This document shows, piece after piece, positions 45,990 to 64,000 of a stretch of 64,000 nt of DNA. The translations under genes were made by a program, and so were the position numbers. The DNA is from Babylonia areolata (Eukaryota > Mollusca > Gastropoda > Neogastropoda > Buccinidae): the NCBI RefSeq assembly GCF_041734735.1, contig NC_134878.1, positions 635,001 to 699,000 of the forward strand, read 5' to 3'. Position 1 is the stretch's first letter, and every line of letters starts with the position of its first letter. The notes beneath the pieces are model-generated. The model ran no database searches. It was not told where the DNA came from and saw only the letters and a program-made list of their open reading frames with translations.

Positions 45990-46910
45990 GTGGATCAGAT
46001 TTGGGACTTGAAGCCTTCCAGGGTGGGGCTGAGGGCAACTTCAGCAGGAAGGCTGGATTGTTGTTGAGAAGAGGCTCCCTGTGCAATTCCAACAAGCAAG
46101 TGGAGTTTCCTTTGGATCTCGCTCTCCAGGGCCTTCATGTGACTTGTTCTTGGTCTGGGCCTCAGTGGCATCTTCTCAGTGTTCTTTCCCAGAGAAGTTA
46201 CTGCATGGTTTTAGTGTGCACTGTTGGGTTTCTTGCTTCCTGGGTTTTATTGTCCATTATTTCTTCATTTTTCTTTTCTTGCGGTCTCTTTGACCAGTCA
46301 CCAGATTCATCGATCGTTCCTGAATGTTTACATTCCTTCAGTATTGAGTCTCTGGTAAAAACATGGTCTTTTCCTTCTCATCATCAACTTTTTAACTTTT
46401 CAGTAGTTTTTCATTCATAACCAATTAATGAGGATATGCTGCCTGGGTAGTCAATTAATTGAGTTGGAAATAATTTTTGAAACAAAACACACGTACGCAA
46501 ACTGTATGTATGCATTGCCTTTAATACGATTAATCAGAATATTCATGGAAATCATCAGTCAGCACAACATTTTAAAATCTCTCTTTCTGCAATGTGAGGC
46601 TTTAGTACTTTCGATACTCCCAGCGCTATGAAACAATGCCTTAGTTTCGAAAACGAACAAGCAGTAATTTTTATACAGATGAATAAACCTGTGAAGAATT
46701 ATCGGGCTCTGGGGGGTAAAATACACCAGTTTTATCCACTCCAACCTTTATGTTCTCCGTCGACAAAACTGATTAAAGAAGTGAAACAAAAATCGCAGAC
46801 AAAGAAGTAGCTCTGCCAGCGGAAAGCCACGACAGCTCGTGTCGTCAACTGTGTCGGGAACGGGGCATGATTGATTTTACGTGATTTAACTCATCAGTAC
46901 GGCAGTCACG

Positions 46911-62717
<15,807 letters not shown>

Positions 62718-62764
62718 GTAGGTTGGCCCACACCAGCAGGCAGGGATTGATGGATACTCGTCAG

Positions 62765-62972
62765 TTTTAATAATGATAATATATTGTACTTTAATGGTGC
62801 ATACTCTCCATATCATGGGCTCTGAGCGCCTCACATGAGAGAATACATGTACAGTTGTGCACTCTGCCACACAGGAGCACATGACATAGAAGTGGAAAAA
62901 CAAACTCTATATACACCTATACAGTTGTACAAATTTCAGATGTGAATAGTCGCAGGAAAAAGGCATAAAATG

Positions 62973-63026
<54 letters not shown>

Positions 63027-63140
63027 CGAACACTGACCCACAAGCACACACATCACAGGAATACTCCAGTGGAGGGGGGCACAAGGGGAGTGTAGAGGGA
63101 GGGAGGAGACAGACAGGACAATGCTTCGTCACATCCAAAG
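62765..63140. mobile_element. Interspersed repeat, family C, second copy
   Basis: TACTTTAATGGTGCATACTC, TCATGGGCTCTGAGCGCC, a run ending in (AC)n at 62978-63022 and TGCTTCGTCACATCCAAAG follow the same order as at 2988-3350. It lies in SLC30A7 intron 9. Confidence 0.6.
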
Positions 63141-63600
63141 CCAGTGCCTCGTTTTGTTTAAACAATTAATCTGTCAAACAAGACGAATTACAGCATTTGA
63201 TTCACACAGAACACCTTAGCAACAGCAAGCTTGAGCTTACATCATGCTCTTTCAAGTGATACATCAGATTCACAAAGGCAATAGCAGAAGTTAAACAGAA
63301 TATTTGACAAAGCAATTTAAGTGCAAATCAAAATCGGAGTCCTATTTGGATGAAGTGTACTTGCTGGTTGGATAACCTAAGATTACCGTGAGTTCAACAA
63401 TTAAATACTGTAACTTGGGTTCACATACCACTGCTTGAAGCAGTTGATGCTTGATACCACGTCATCAGTTCACATATATATAGGTAACTGAAAGGAACCG
63501 AGGGATGAACTCCCTTTCCATATCTTTTTTTTTTTCTCTCTCTTTCTCTTTCCCTCTCTTTCTGTCTTTCTGTCTGTCTCAAATAATAAACCCTTCTTCT
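63140..63600. other. SLC30A7 intron 9 sequence without recognised features
   Basis: AT-rich and, from 63520, T/C-rich with TTTCTCTCTCTTTCTC. The tenth exon is not present in the window. Confidence 0.5.
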
Positions 63601-63609
63601 ACACCTCAC

Positions 63610-64000
63610 CACAATCAGCCCCCCCCTGCCCACTGTCCCCTATAATCCCATCCCAACCTCAGCCCCCCCCCACCCCCCAAATTCCCATCCCAACCTCAGC
63701 ACCCCCCCCCCCCCCAATTCCCATCCCAACCTCAACAACACCACCTGCCCCCAAATTCCCATCCCAACCTCAGCACCCCTTGCCTCCCCAAATTCCCATC
63801 CCAACCTCAGCACCCCCCCCCCCCCAAATTCCCATCCCAACCTCAACACCACCTGCCCCCAATTCCCATCCCAACCTCAACACCGCCTGTTCCCTCAATT
63901 CCCATCCCAACCTCAATCTCAACACCCCCTGCCCCCAAACCCATCCCAACCTCAATCTCAACACCCCCTGCCCCCAAACCCATCCCAACCTCAACCTCAA
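63610..64000 (+). repeat. C-rich ~30-bp minisatellite running off the window end
   Basis: The unit is built on CCCCAAATTCCCATCCCAAC then CTCAGCACCCCC, with C runs of 3-14. The opposite strand is G-rich with regular G tracts, a quadruplex/i-motif candidate. Confidence 0.88.

Noticed and set aside
45893-46420. A 175-codon frame starting MSHLWHSLLGPG
   Set aside because: Runs across a poly-G tract and G-rich low-complexity sequence, with no homology recognised and no splice context.

Overview
The window is nuclear DNA of an animal, most likely a gastropod mollusc and probably a caenogastropod. The evidence is split genes with GT-AG introns, several tRNA-headed SINE families of a type I recall from snail genomes, dense CA/TG/TC microsatellites, and minisatellites that fill roughly 20 kb, close to a third of the window. 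The species cannot be fixed from this sequence alone.

Layout: 0-13.6 kb is mostly repeats. It holds SINE copies, one plausible coding exon of an unrecognised gene (1720-1970), and a run of minisatellites with 19 to 53 bp units. 13.6-19.7 kb is AT-rich and CA-rich with no recognisable gene, but carries a small mariner-like MITE. A beta-1,3-galactosyltransferase-like gene (GT31) lies on the minus strand at 19.86-21.06 kb, with a probable 5' UTR intron reaching back to about 24.07 kb; a decayed LINE sits inside that intron. DPH5 (diphthine methyl ester synthase) runs on the plus strand in eight exons from 26,429 to 38,077 and looks complete. 38-46 kb is intergenic: a tRNA-Asp-like relic, a SINE whose own body has been amplified into a minisatellite, two LINE remnants, a TTAA-flanked MITE and several more arrays. 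SLC30A7 (zinc transporter ZnT7) begins at 46,911 on the plus strand; nine exons are visible to 62,717 and the last part of the gene lies beyond the window.

The most interesting observation is that three minisatellites sit exactly on exon/intron junctions and copy them. A 28-bp array repeats the 5' splice site of DPH5 exon 3 about 43 times. A 42-bp array repeats the 3' splice site of SLC30A7 exon 5 about 12 times. A 79-bp array repeats the 5' splice site of SLC30A7 exon 7 about 11 times. In each case the exon-proximal unit is the native junction and the other units are near-perfect decoys. In SLC30A7 exon 5 the nearest decoy would add 14 codons in frame. Two SINE copies likewise carry internal arrays seeded from their own sequence, so local tandem amplification of functional boundaries looks like a recurring process here.

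Other points: an apparent one-base frameshift in a G run of SLC30A7 exon 6 (possibly an assembly error), three TTAA-flanked elements with piggyBac-like ends, and close linkage of DPH5 and SLC30A7, which are also neighbours in the human genome. The two complete genes act separately: one modifies eEF2 histidine in the cytosol, the other moves zinc into the early secretory pathway.
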